64,000 nucleotides of DNA, taken from the NCBI GenBank assembly GCA_949902595.1, contig CATLDC010000009.1:1-64000 (forward strand). The letters are read 5' to 3'. The notes beneath the pieces were generated by a model, which ran no database searches, was not told the origin of the DNA, and worked only from the letters and a program-made list of their open reading frames with translations. The stretch is from an uncultured Candidatus Melainabacteria bacterium. GTDB lineage: Bacteria; Cyanobacteriota; Vampirovibrionia; Gastranaerophilales; Gastranaerophilaceae. Positions 7,336 through 15,627 of this stretch are shown here, one piece after another. The position numbers and the translations under genes were made by a program. The stretch's first letter is position 1. Every line of letters starts with the position of its first letter.

Positions 7336-10300
7336 CTAGTACGGAAGCGATTCAATAAAATCCGGCACCTTGACATCAGTCATCGGCACATCCTTCTGCC
7401 TGTATGATTTCTGACTGTAAGAAATCCAGTTGAATAAGATTACAGAACTAGGCTTGTCAATTATTCCGTTTATGACACTCCTGAACTCTTTTGTGTTCTT
7501 CATCGGAAGTGGAGGAAGCTTCTCAAAATCCTCCGGAAGTAAGTTGTACTTGCTATCCTCACCCGTTAGCATAATCATAAGCTTGTTGAACGAAAACTCG
7601 CCAAACGCGCCAAGCCCTGAAATCACTTCGTCTGACAAACGCCCGAGCACTACAAGCTTTGCGTAATCATTTGAAGGATTGTACTGACCCTTGATAAACA
7701 AGGTCATTAAAGGCCCCTGTGATTGAAGCATTTTGATGTTTGCAATCCCGTCTTTGAGATGAATGTCCCCTCTAAGGTACTTGAATAAACCGGTGTCCTT
7801 AAGCGTTATAGCCTTAGTTACAACGCTCAAAGATGTTCTTAACATGTTATCAGCAATAACGTTCTGCGCGTAAAGAAGGTGCTCTAATTTACCCAAAGTT
7901 GCCATCCTGCCGTTGTGTACCACAAACTTGATATCCCCGTTAAGCGTCTGCTTTGTAGAAAGCGAGCCGCAAAGGCTGGAGTCAAAATCCATGACCCCGC
8001 TTATGGTCTCTTTTCTTGTAGAAATTATGTCAAAAATCGGCGCTGCACTAACCCCGCGAGCCTGTATTTTCGCATCATAATGCTCGTCACGCAGATTGAA
8101 ATCAATGCTTCCTGCCAGCTTGCCGTTGAAGATTTCTGATGCCACATTCTTCATCATAAGCTTGTTGTCTTTGAGCTTGAAATCCGCTGACAGAGCTGAA
8201 AGATAAAGCGGCGAGCCGTAAATTGAAGCAGCAGCCTTTTCTGAATAGAACTTGCCTTCGTTAATTGTGAGCGGCATAAGCTTCATCATCGGGCTGTCTT
8301 TATACATAAGCAAAGTATCAGTGTTTATGTATTTTGATTTTACGTTTATGTTTTTAATATAGATTTCTTTTGAAATATCTGTAGAGAAAGTAGAATTAAC
8401 CCCGAGAGACGAATCTCCGAGCTTGATTTGAGGCGCGTTCATAACAGCAACATTCTTGTTAAAATCAACAGTCATGTTGTTGATTGCAAGCTGCAAGAAC
8501 TGGTTAATCACGTTCTGAACCGAGATTTGCCCCACAATCTCCGGACGCTCCGGCGTTCCGTTTATGAAAACATCCCCCTTTAGCTGGGCAATTGTGTCAA
8601 ACGCGCTTATGTTAAGCTGTTGCGGTATGAACACGCGTATGTTTTTGAAAGCTGGTGTTTTTAAGTTCTCAATGTTTCCGTTAACAATAATCTTTTTTGA
8701 GCCTTTGAGATTTGACTTCAAATCGTTCTGGAACTTGCCCTTAAATGCTGAAATAGAAAGGTCTTCGATTCTCAAAACATTGTTGTTAATCTTTGATGCG
8801 AGGTTAATAATTGCAGGCTCGTCAAGAATAATCGCGTTTTCCATAAGCATTTGCGCGTTAAGATTCTGCGTGTCCTTGTTTCCGTTGAACATGAGCTTGA
8901 TTGGATAAATTATTGAATACTGGTTAAGCCCCTTTATGTCTCTGGAGTTAACAAACCCGTCAATATTGAGGTTGAAGGTCAAATCCTTTGAATTGTAGTT
9001 AGTAACATCAGCCCTGGCAACCAGCTTTGAGTTTGCCATAAAGATGTTGGTGTCAGGAACCTTTATTGAATCCCTTTCAATGTACAATTTTAGCTGAGGA
9101 AGCTTTATCTGCTCGGTTTTGTCTGTTTTCACCGCAATATTATTAATGTACGCAACGTTGTTTTTGTTTGTGTCAATTTTTAGGCTTGAAAACGCGAGGC
9201 TGTTGGCTTCATTTACAGCTTTGAAGTTCTCAATCTGCAAGTTTTCCTTGTGCGAAATGTTTTCAAATGTGCCGCTCAGGTTTGCAACAAGGGAAGCAAT
9301 CCCGTTTTGTACCCCGAAACGCGCAGGGCAAAGGTGCTTGAGCTCAACTTTGTTCATAAGAAGCTCAATGTCAATGTTCTTGTCAATTTTACCCTTTGCC
9401 ATAATTGGTGCGTTGTTTACATAGCCAACAGCGTTTACAATGTTTATAACGTTGTTTGAAAAATCAATGTCTGAACTAATATTATTAATATCAAGCCCGC
9501 TCGCTTTGATAGACGCGTCGGAAATCTTAAGATACCCGTTTGACTTAATCTTGTTCAAATCGCCCTTGATGCTGAAATCTGCTGACATAACACCGTCAAT
9601 CGAATTAATCCCTTTGAACTTTGAACAGTCAGCAAGAAGCTTAACTTTTTTGTACAAATCAGCAAGCTTGATTTTGTCTGTTTTGACCTTCAAATCAAGC
9701 CCCGGCTTTTGTGAGTTGTTCACAACCCCTTCAATATAAACCTTTTTGTCACCTGTTGCGTAAATATTTGAAAGCACTCCGATTTTATCACCGAGGAAAG
9801 TCAGGTAGATAAAGCTTTTCGGGTTCTTCTTTTGAGGGTCAAGCACGGAAATGTTATCAATGTTGACGAGCCCGGAAATCTGGGTTGCGCCGTTTATGTT
9901 TTTGTAGAGTTTTAAATCCGCAATAACGTCTGAATAAAAATCAAGCGCTTCCATCTGCTCAATAAACTCGTTAAAATCAAATTCGCCCTTAGCTTCCGGC
10001 ATTTCGATGTTTGGAAGCACGGAAACATCGTAGGTCATGTATTTTTTGTCGTTGATGAAAAATTCGCCGATTGTTTTCAGCTTAAGGTTTTTGAAGCTCA
10101 AAACCTTGCTCAATTCAAGATTCGGGCCGGCAATCCTGTATTTTTTATCAAGAGCCTTGTCGTAATAAGTTATGCTGTAGTTTTTGAAGGTAACATCAGG
10201 AGTCTCTTCAAAATCCTTTTCCTGTAATTTGCTGATGAATCCTTCAAGGTACTTGTCAGTTGAACTTGCTTTTACAATGAACTTGTCTGCGTATATGCGT

Positions 10301-10599
10301 TTCACAACTGTGTCATTCTTAAACAGGGATGACCATGGTATGAAGAATTTTACGTTATCAAACTGTCCGAACTTTTGCCCGTCTTCGTACATTACGTGCA
10401 TCACAGGCGCTTTTACCTTTAGAGAAGGCCCGAATCTCAGGATAAGTTTTTCAATATGAATCTTGATTCCCATATCCTTTGTAACCTGTTTTTCTATTGC
10501 CGGAATCAGCCTTGACGCGTCAATAGGCACAAAACAAATGGATATACAAAACGCTATTAGAGCAAGCCCGATAATTATATAATTCTTATACTTTTTCAT
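7336..10599 (-). CDS. AsmA-like inner-membrane-anchored envelope protein
   Basis: This protein is about 1087 residues. Residues 5-25 are a single hydrophobic N-terminal segment followed directly by an AsmA-type opening (SRLIPAIEKQV...GIKIHIEKL, then the GQFDNVKFFIPW strand). The long middle is low in cysteine and rich in short alternating beta strands (ANVD/INGD/KAxG patterns), as in the AsmA/TamB/YhdP superfamily, and the C-terminal part resembles the AsmA-like C-terminal domain. Such proteins form a hydrophobic groove across the periplasm that carries lipids to the outer membrane. The start is ATG 10599 or an overlapping GTG at 10602; the latter overlaps the stop of the upstream ABC ATPase. 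This coupling to a MalK-type ATPase is unusual and may be functional. Confidence 0.8.
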   Translation of the reverse strand: MKKYKNYIIIGLALIAFCISICFVPIDASRLIPAIEKQVTKDMGIKIHIEKLILRFGPSLKVKAPVMHVMYEDGQKFGQFDNVKFFIPWSSLFKNDTVVKRIYADKFIVKASSTDKYLEGFISKLQEKDFEETPDVTFKNYSITYYDKALDKKYRIAGPNLELSKVLSFKNLKLKTIGEFFINDKKYMTYDVSVLPNIEMPEAKGEFDFNEFIEQMEALDFYSDVIADLKLYKNINGATQISGLVNIDNISVLDPQKKNPKSFIYLTFLGDKIGVLSNIYATGDKKVYIEGVVNNSQKPGLDLKVKTDKIKLADLYKKVKLLADCSKFKGINSIDGVMSADFSIKGDLNKIKSNGYLKISDASIKASGLDINNISSDIDFSNNVINIVNAVGYVNNAPIMAKGKIDKNIDIELLMNKVELKHLCPARFGVQNGIASLVANLSGTFENISHKENLQIENFKAVNEANSLAFSSLKIDTNKNNVAYINNIAVKTDKTEQIKLPQLKLYIERDSIKVPDTNIFMANSKLVARADVTNYNSKDLTFNLNIDGFVNSRDIKGLNQYSIIYPIKLMFNGNKDTQNLNAQMLMENAIILDEPAIINLASKINNNVLRIEDLSISAFKGKFQNDLKSNLKGSKKIIVNGNIENLKTPAFKNIRVFIPQQLNISAFDTIAQLKGDVFINGTPERPEIVGQISVQNVINQFLQLAINNMTVDFNKNVAVMNAPQIKLGDSSLGVNSTFSTDISKEIYIKNINVKSKYINTDTLLMYKDSPMMKLMPLTINEGKFYSEKAAASIYGSPLYLSALSADFKLKDNKLMMKNVASEIFNGKLAGSIDFNLRDEHYDAKIQARGVSAAPIFDIISTRKETISGVMDFDSSLCGSLSTKQTLNGDIKFVVHNGRMATLGKLEHLLYAQNVIADNMLRTSLSVVTKAITLKDTGLFKYLRGDIHLKDGIANIKMLQSQGPLMTLFIKGQYNPSNDYAKLVVLGRLSDEVISGLGAFGEFSFNKLMIMLTGEDSKYNLLPEDFEKLPPLPMKNTKEFRSVINGIIDKPSSVILFNWISYSQKSYRQKDVPMTDVKVPDFIESLPY

Positions 10600-10601
10600 C
10601 A

Positions 10602-11636
10602 CTAAATTACATCTCCGCTTTCTTTGTCAAAGAAATACATGTCGTTTTCAGAAATTTTCAACTCAATTGTATCACCAACAGGATAATCTAGAGGTACTCT
10701 TGCAGAACACTTGCTCCCGTTGAGATAAAAATAAACAATCCGCTCTCCGCCTGTCATCTCAATAATTTCAGGCTTAACAGTAATTGAAACATCCCCGCAA
10801 ATCATCTTTTCAGCCCTTATTGCAGCAGTAACAGCTTTTCGGCCTCCAAAATCTTTTGCAGAGCTAAACTCCCTGCCCTCAATTGAAAACCGGCTGCCCT
10901 CAAGCTCAACCTCAATAAAATTCATCTGCCCGATGAATCCTGCTACAAACTTGTTCTTCGGATTGTTGTAAATAACCTCCGGCGTGTCAACCTGTTGGAT
11001 TTTGCCCTTATCAAGGATTACGATTCTGTCTCCCATTGTAAGCGCCTCGGTCTGGTCATGCGTTACGTAAACAAAGGTTGTCTGCAATTTCTGGTGCAGC
11101 TTTTTGATTTCCGAGCGCATCTGGACTCTCAAATTTGCGTCCAGATTGGAAAGTGGCTCGTCCATCAGGAAAACTTTCGGATTCCTTACAATTGCGCGGC
11201 CTAAAGCAACACGCTGCCTCTGACCTCCGGAAAGCTGTTTTGGCTTCCTGTCAAGAAGCTCTTCGAGGTTCAGTGATTTCGCTACCTCGCGCACTTTTTC
11301 GTCTATATACTTCTTGTCGAACTTGCGCATTTTGAGGCCGAATGCAATGTTTTCATAAACACTCATGTGCGGATAAAGCGCGTATGACTGGAACACAAAT
11401 GCTATGTCGCGGTCTTTCGGGTGGGTGTTGTTAACAACCTTGCCGTCAATCAGGATATCGCCCGACGTAATTTCTTCCAGACCTGATATCAGGCGCAGAA
11501 TGGTTGACTTTCCACAGCCGGAGGAGCCGACAAGTACGATAAATTCTTTGTCCTTGATTTCCAGATTGATGTTATCTATAATATTTTTCTTGCCATCATA
11601 GCTTTTTACAAGATTTTTTAAAACGACGCTGCTCAT
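10602..11636 (-). CDS. MalK/UgpC-type ABC transporter ATP-binding protein
   Basis: This 344-residue ATPase has Walker A GSSGCGKST near residue 38, Q-loop FQSYALYPHMSV, signature LSGGQRQR, Walker B VFLMDEP, D-loop SNLDA and an H-loop in VTHDQ. The C-terminal 110 residues correspond to the MalK-type regulatory/TOBE region, beginning after QVDTPEVIYNNP. Family members energise sugar or glycerol-phosphate importers. No permease or solute-binding protein is adjacent, so it probably serves several importers encoded elsewhere, as MsiK does, or acts with the overlapping AsmA-like gene. The first assignment is family knowledge; the second is speculation. Confidence 0.9.
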   Translation of the reverse strand: MSSVVLKNLVKSYDGKKNIIDNINLEIKDKEFIVLVGSSGCGKSTILRLISGLEEITSGDILIDGKVVNNTHPKDRDIAFVFQSYALYPHMSVYENIAFGLKMRKFDKKYIDEKVREVAKSLNLEELLDRKPKQLSGGQRQRVALGRAIVRNPKVFLMDEPLSNLDANLRVQMRSEIKKLHQKLQTTFVYVTHDQTEALTMGDRIVILDKGKIQQVDTPEVIYNNPKNKFVAGFIGQMNFIEVELEGSRFSIEGREFSSAKDFGGRKAVTAAIRAEKMICGDVSITVKPEIIEMTGGERIVYFYLNGSKCSARVPLDYPVGDTIELKISENDMYFFDKESGDVI

Positions 11637-11675
11637 TGGTTATTTAAGCTCCCCTTCTCATACTCCCAAAAATCC

Positions 11676-12767
11676 TTACCCCGCAATGTTTGACGGAATC
11701 AGAATATTAAAGCTTGTGCTCTTAAGTATTTGCGATTCAACCCAGATAGTACCGTTAAGTGACTGCACAAGGTTCTTAACGCTTGCAAGCACCATTGCGC
11801 GCAAAACATTCTTTCTGTTTGAAGAATCGACAATTTTGTACGGGTCAAACATGCACTCCAAATCGTTTTCAGACAACAAAAGCGCGCTGCTTGAAAGCGA
11901 AATCATTGTATAAGGCGCAATCGGAAGGCTTCTTGAAGCAATAAACTCTTCGTCAGGAGTTGAAATGGATACCACAATCTCACCGAGCTCGACAGATTTT
12001 AGTATAACTTCAAGCACATCCTGCAACATGTTTTTCAGAATATCTTCATCTGATGATATTGTTTTCTTGAGCCCCGGCTCCTGCTGGAGTGTGATTTTGA
12101 CCTCTTTGCCCTTGTAGAGCTGCTCGTTGAACCTTACAACAGAATTTACAACCCCTGTGATATCAAGAATCTTGTTTTCAGGAACCTTAGGCTGGGTCTC
12201 TGTTTGAGAGAGCTCAAGCAGCTTTCCGATAAAATACATCAGGTCAGCAGAATTTTTGTTGATGATTCTGATGTACTTTTCCTGCTGCTCGGTCATTGCG
12301 CCACCAAGCCCGTCTGCCATTGCCTGTGAAAACCCAACAATTGACTGGATTGGTGCTTTTAAGTCGTTTGAAAGCTTAAGCAGGAAGTTATTTTTCTCTC
12401 TGTTAATAACTTCCGGAGCTTCTTCCTGCACTGTTTCCTGATAAGAAGAAACCGCGTCTCTGAAATCCAGAACATAACCTTCTTCAATCTCTTTTGCGGT
12501 CATGTCAAAATAGATTTCTTTGCCTGAAAACTTTGTAATAACAGGCTTGTGCATGATTATAGAATTTGTAATCAAAGTTGTCGGGTTCTCAATAAAATCC
12601 GAGATGTTTGAGGTAAGAAGGTGCATTTTTGAGGTCTCAAAAATCTCTGCTGCAACATCGTTTACCCACTGGATTTTCCCGTCTTTTGAACAAAGCACAA
12701 CCGCGTCAGGGAGGGCTTTTTCAACGTCTATTGAATTTGTTCTGAAAAGTATTTTCTTTATATCCAT
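11676..12767 (-). CDS. PAS-containing histidine-kinase-like protein with degenerate catalytic sites
   Basis: This 363-residue protein has an N-terminal PAS-like domain (residues 15-110, with SKDGKIQWVNDVAAEIF), then a HisKA-like helix pair at about 125-195. The phospho-acceptor position reads LSNDLKAPI instead of the usual S-H-E-L-R-T-P, so the histidine is asparagine. In the HATPase-like part the N-box Asn-rich motif is replaced by LQDVLEVILKSVE, and DxGxG and GxGxGL are not recognisable. It is probably a pseudokinase acting as a sensor or allosteric partner. The start ATG follows an AAGGAATAAAAATA stretch. It heads the minus-strand block and has no response regulator beside it. Confidence 0.75.
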   Translation of the reverse strand: MDIKKILFRTNSIDVEKALPDAVVLCSKDGKIQWVNDVAAEIFETSKMHLLTSNISDFIENPTTLITNSIIMHKPVITKFSGKEIYFDMTAKEIEEGYVLDFRDAVSSYQETVQEEAPEVINREKNNFLLKLSNDLKAPIQSIVGFSQAMADGLGGAMTEQQEKYIRIINKNSADLMYFIGKLLELSQTETQPKVPENKILDITGVVNSVVRFNEQLYKGKEVKITLQQEPGLKKTISSDEDILKNMLQDVLEVILKSVELGEIVVSISTPDEEFIASRSLPIAPYTMISLSSSALLLSENDLECMFDPYKIVDSSNRKNVLRAMVLASVKNLVQSLNGTIWVESQILKSTSFNILIPSNIAG

Positions 12768-12910
12768 TATTTTTATTCCTTCATAAGTACTTGTATTTTA
12801 TCACAAAGTTAGCCATGAGGTCTTCATAATTAAAAAAAGATTAACTTTATTAAGAATTGTAATTTTTTGTATTAATATTTATATATAAAGAAACCAAAAA
12901 AGGACAGAGA

Positions 12911-13945
12911 ATGAAATACAAAGACTACTACGAAATACTGGGTGTAAAAAGAGATGCAGACGCAGCTTCAATCAAATCTGCGTACCGAAAACTTGCACGT
13001 AAATACCACCCTGATGTAAATAAAACCAAAGAAGCAGAAGAAAAGTTTAAAGATATAAACGAAGCTTACGAAGTTTTGTCTGATAAAACCAAACGCCAGA
13101 GATACGACAGCCTTGGCTCAAACTGGCAGGGCGGCGCAGATTATACGCCTCCTCCGGGGTTTGAAAACTTTAGCTTCAATTTTAATCAGGGCGGGGCTCA
13201 AAGCTTTGATTTCGGCGGTAATGCTGGCGGATTCTCTGACTTCTTTAGCTCCCTGTTCGGTGATATGATGGGCGGAATGGGCGCCGGGCAAGGCGCGCAA
13301 AACTTTGGCGGCTTTGACTTCAGACAGGCATCCTCCGGAGGTGCACGCCAGAAAAGGGCTTCACAGGCCAAAGCAGAAGATTTGGACATAACCAAGAATC
13401 TAAATGTCACGGCAAAAGAGATTTTTGACGGCAAACCAATATCAGTCACATTCACTGACATGGAAAAATGCACCCAGTGCCACGGTGGCGGCTACTGCCC
13501 GAACTGCGGCGGAACAGGTATTGTGTCCACTCCAAAAACTGTAAAGGTTAAGCTTCCAAAAGGCACAACCGAAGGCAAAAAAGTCCGGCTCAAAGGCGAA
13601 GGAAGGTCTGACGCTTACGGAAACAAGGGTGATTTGTATCTTGTAGTGCACTTCAAGGACAGCGAGTACGCAATTGACGGCGAGAACCTTACAAAAGAGG
13701 TTGAAATTACGCCTCCGGAGGCAGTTCTCGGCGTATGCAAAGAAATAGAAACGCTTCACGGGAAAATCAGTATTAAGATTCCTGCCGGTGTATCAAGCGG
13801 GCAGTCTTTGAGATTGAAGCAGCTCGGGCTTCCGAAAACTTCCGGTTTTGGTGATTTGAACGCGAAGATAAAGATTGTTGTTCCAAAAAACATGGACGCA
13901 GAAATTATCGAGCTTTATAAGAAAATACAGCAGCTAAGCAGTTAG
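12911..13945 (+). CDS. DnaJ-family co-chaperone with reduced zinc-binding region
   Basis: This 344-residue protein has a J domain at residues 4-67 with KYHPDVNK, a glycine/phenylalanine-rich linker of about 75-140 containing many GGF and GGMG units, and a cysteine-rich segment at about 181-197. Two C-terminal substrate-binding domains follow. The zinc region has only two CxxC motifs (CTQC and CPNC) instead of the four of classical type I DnaJ, leaving one possible zinc site. It stimulates Hsp70 ATPase and delivers clients. No dnaK or grpE is adjacent. AGGACAG sits upstream of the ATG. The hairpin repeat at its 3' end overlaps the stop codon. Confidence 0.9.
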   Translation: MKYKDYYEILGVKRDADAASIKSAYRKLARKYHPDVNKTKEAEEKFKDINEAYEVLSDKTKRQRYDSLGSNWQGGADYTPPPGFENFSFNFNQGGAQSFDFGGNAGGFSDFFSSLFGDMMGGMGAGQGAQNFGGFDFRQASSGGARQKRASQAKAEDLDITKNLNVTAKEIFDGKPISVTFTDMEKCTQCHGGGYCPNCGGTGIVSTPKTVKVKLPKGTTEGKKVRLKGEGRSDAYGNKGDLYLVVHFKDSEYAIDGENLTKEVEITPPEAVLGVCKEIETLHGKISIKIPAGVSSGQSLRLKQLGLPKTSGFGDLNAKIKIVVPKNMDAEIIELYKKIQQLSS

Positions 13946-14014
13946 GCAGCTAGGATGATGTAGTAGCGTTATCAAAAATTGCTTAGCCGCTCAACTTCCT
14001 AGCTGCTTAGCTGC
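13930..14014. repeat. Imperfect hairpin of iterated CTAAGCAG/GGCAGCTAG words
   Basis: GCAGCTAAGCAG followed by GGCAGCTAGGA on the left is complementary to TCCTAGCTGCTTAGCTGC at 13997-14014, and GCTTAGCCGC at 13981 gives an additional partial arm. The left arm overlaps the dnaJ-like stop codon. No T-tract follows, so it is not a classical terminator; it may be a small dispersed hairpin repeat. Confidence 0.6.
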
Positions 14015-14084
14015 CCCCATGCTCACATATCCTCTATTTATTTGATGTCAAATTATAAAAAATCTTATAAACTAGATTTATCAA

Positions 14085-14972
14085 ATGGGGAGAGATATGG
14101 GTAAATCGAATTTAAAAGTAAAAAAAATCAGCAAGAAAGCTAACTTAAAGGTCGTTGATGACAACGCTGTCAAAACCACGGCTTACAGTGACATAAACCT
14201 TAAAAAATGGCGTGATTACGAACACGTTAAAACAGATACTTTGTGGGAATTTCCGAATCGATTGAAAGAAGGCGGGCATTCTAACGAGTACCACGGAAAC
14301 TACATTCCGCAAATCGCGCAGCAGATTTACGAAAGATTCACCAAAGAAGGCGATGTTGTGCTTGACATGTTCTTTGGCTCCGGAACATCCGGCATTGAAG
14401 CCCTGAACATGAACAGAAGATGCATCGGGGTTGAACTTAAAGACGAGCTTGCAGAAGCTGTCTCTGAAAAATTCACTCCGAAACAGCTCGTAACTGATGT
14501 AAACATCATTTGCGCTGATTCAGCTAGCGAGATTGCCAAAGAAAAAGTTCAGGCAAGACTTGATATCATGGGCAAAAAACAGGCGCAGCTTCTGATGCTC
14601 CACCCGCCTTATGATGACATTATCAAGTTCTCTGATAAGAAGGAAGACCTTTCAAACTGCGCAACTACAGAAGAATTTTACGACCTGTTTGAAAAAGTTG
14701 CGAAAAACGGTTATGACCTTCTTGAAAAAGGACGCTTTGCCTGTCTGATTATTGGTGACAAGTACGCTAATTCACAGCATATTCCGCTCGGATTTGAATG
14801 CATGGCAAGAATGAACAAGCTTGGATTTATTACAAAAGCTATTATCATCAAAGACATGCAGGGAAATGAAAGAGCTAAAGGCAAGACTGCTAACCTTTGG
14901 AGATACCGCGCTCTGGCCGGCGGGTTCTACATCTTCAAGCACGAATATGTAATGGTGTTCCAAAAAGTATGA
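14085..14972 (+). CDS. Adenine/cytosine-N4 DNA methyltransferase-like protein
   Basis: This 295-residue protein (or 291 if it starts at ATG 14097, where GGGGAGAG is close upstream) carries SAM motif I as VLDMFFGSGTSG near residue 95, then the acidic IGVEL of motif II, and catalytic motif IV as HPPY near residue 172. The segment before motif I (NEYHGNYIPQIAQQIYERF) resembles motif X. The order X-I-IV is gamma-like, a permutation of the more common beta-class N4/N6 enzymes. HPPY replaces D/N/SPPY. No restriction endonuclease or specificity subunit is nearby, so this looks like an orphan methylase. DNA versus RNA as substrate cannot be settled from sequence. The last codons overlap the start of the yggU-like gene by ATGA. 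Confidence 0.7.
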   Translation: MGRDMGKSNLKVKKISKKANLKVVDDNAVKTTAYSDINLKKWRDYEHVKTDTLWEFPNRLKEGGHSNEYHGNYIPQIAQQIYERFTKEGDVVLDMFFGSGTSGIEALNMNRRCIGVELKDELAEAVSEKFTPKQLVTDVNIICADSASEIAKEKVQARLDIMGKKQAQLLMLHPPYDDIIKFSDKKEDLSNCATTEEFYDLFEKVAKNGYDLLEKGRFACLIIGDKYANSQHIPLGFECMARMNKLGFITKAIIIKDMQGNERAKGKTANLWRYRALAGGFYIFKHEYVMVFQKV

Positions 14973-15256
14973 TAAAAAATACTGACAAAGGACTTCTTGT
15001 TAAGATAAAAATTGTTCCAAATTCTTCAAAAAACGGGCTGGTTATTGAAGACGGATTTATAAAGGTTAAAGTAACGGCACAGCCGGTCGAAAATAAAGCA
15101 AACAAAGCTTTGATTGAGTATCTTTCAAAGCTTTTTAAACTGCCAAAAACCAGCATTGAAATTGTTAAAGGTGAGACCTCGAAAGAAAAGACCCTGTTTT
15201 TTTCAACTGCGGATGAAGAAAAGAAAGATTTTATAATTTCTCAATTGACAAAATAG
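14969..15256 (+). CDS. DUF167/YggU family protein
   Basis: This 95-residue protein starts at the ATG that overlaps the methyltransferase stop codon as ATGA, typical of coupled translation. It shows the family pattern LLVKIKIVPNSSKN followed by VKVTAQPVENKANKALIEYLSK and the LPKTSIEIVKGETSKEK strand-helix. The family is widely conserved, small and of unknown biochemical function; a nucleic-acid-related role has been suggested from its fold. A longer in-frame upstream extension exists inside the methyltransferase gene but is unlikely to be used. Confidence 0.85.
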   Translation: MIKNTDKGLLVKIKIVPNSSKNGLVIEDGFIKVKVTAQPVENKANKALIEYLSKLFKLPKTSIEIVKGETSKEKTLFFSTADEEKKDFIISQLTK

Positions 15257-15318
15257 GCGAAAAAATATACTATAGGTATATAGTATTAGTTTATTAGATG
15301 CAATGAAGGTGTTTATAT

Positions 15319-15624
15319 ATGTATAAGCGTTGGTATGATGTTGACCCTACTGTGAGTCTGGCTGTGAGCCTTATGCGGAATGCAAATATCATGACTCAAT
15401 ATAAGTGTGCGGATATTATAGTCAAAAAATCCAAAGACAACGGAATCGATTTGGCTGAAAACATCTTGACTGACGCGTTTACCTATGTTCTTAGACGCTG
15501 GTACGATACTGACCAGAAGATTGCAGAGTCTTTTGAGTACCTAAAATCCTTGCCTGACGAGCTTCAAAAAGAAGCAGCTCTGGATATTATTAATTTCCTT
15601 CAGGAAGAAGAAACACACTCTTAG
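15319..15624 (+). CDS. Small helical protein of unknown function
   Basis: This 101-residue protein has ATG preceded by GAAGGTG. It is predicted to be largely alpha-helical, with two similar segments, KRWYDVDPTVSLAVSLM and RRWYDTDQKIAESFEYL, suggesting an internal duplication of a WYD-x-D helix unit around residues 4-20 and 59-75. No cysteine pair, signal peptide or membrane segment is present. It is followed 3 nt later by the antiporter gene, so it is probably co-transcribed. No family is recognised. Confidence 0.65.
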   Translation: MYKRWYDVDPTVSLAVSLMRNANIMTQYKCADIIVKKSKDNGIDLAENILTDAFTYVLRRWYDTDQKIAESFEYLKSLPDELQKEAALDIINFLQEEETHS

Positions 15625-15627
15625 AAT

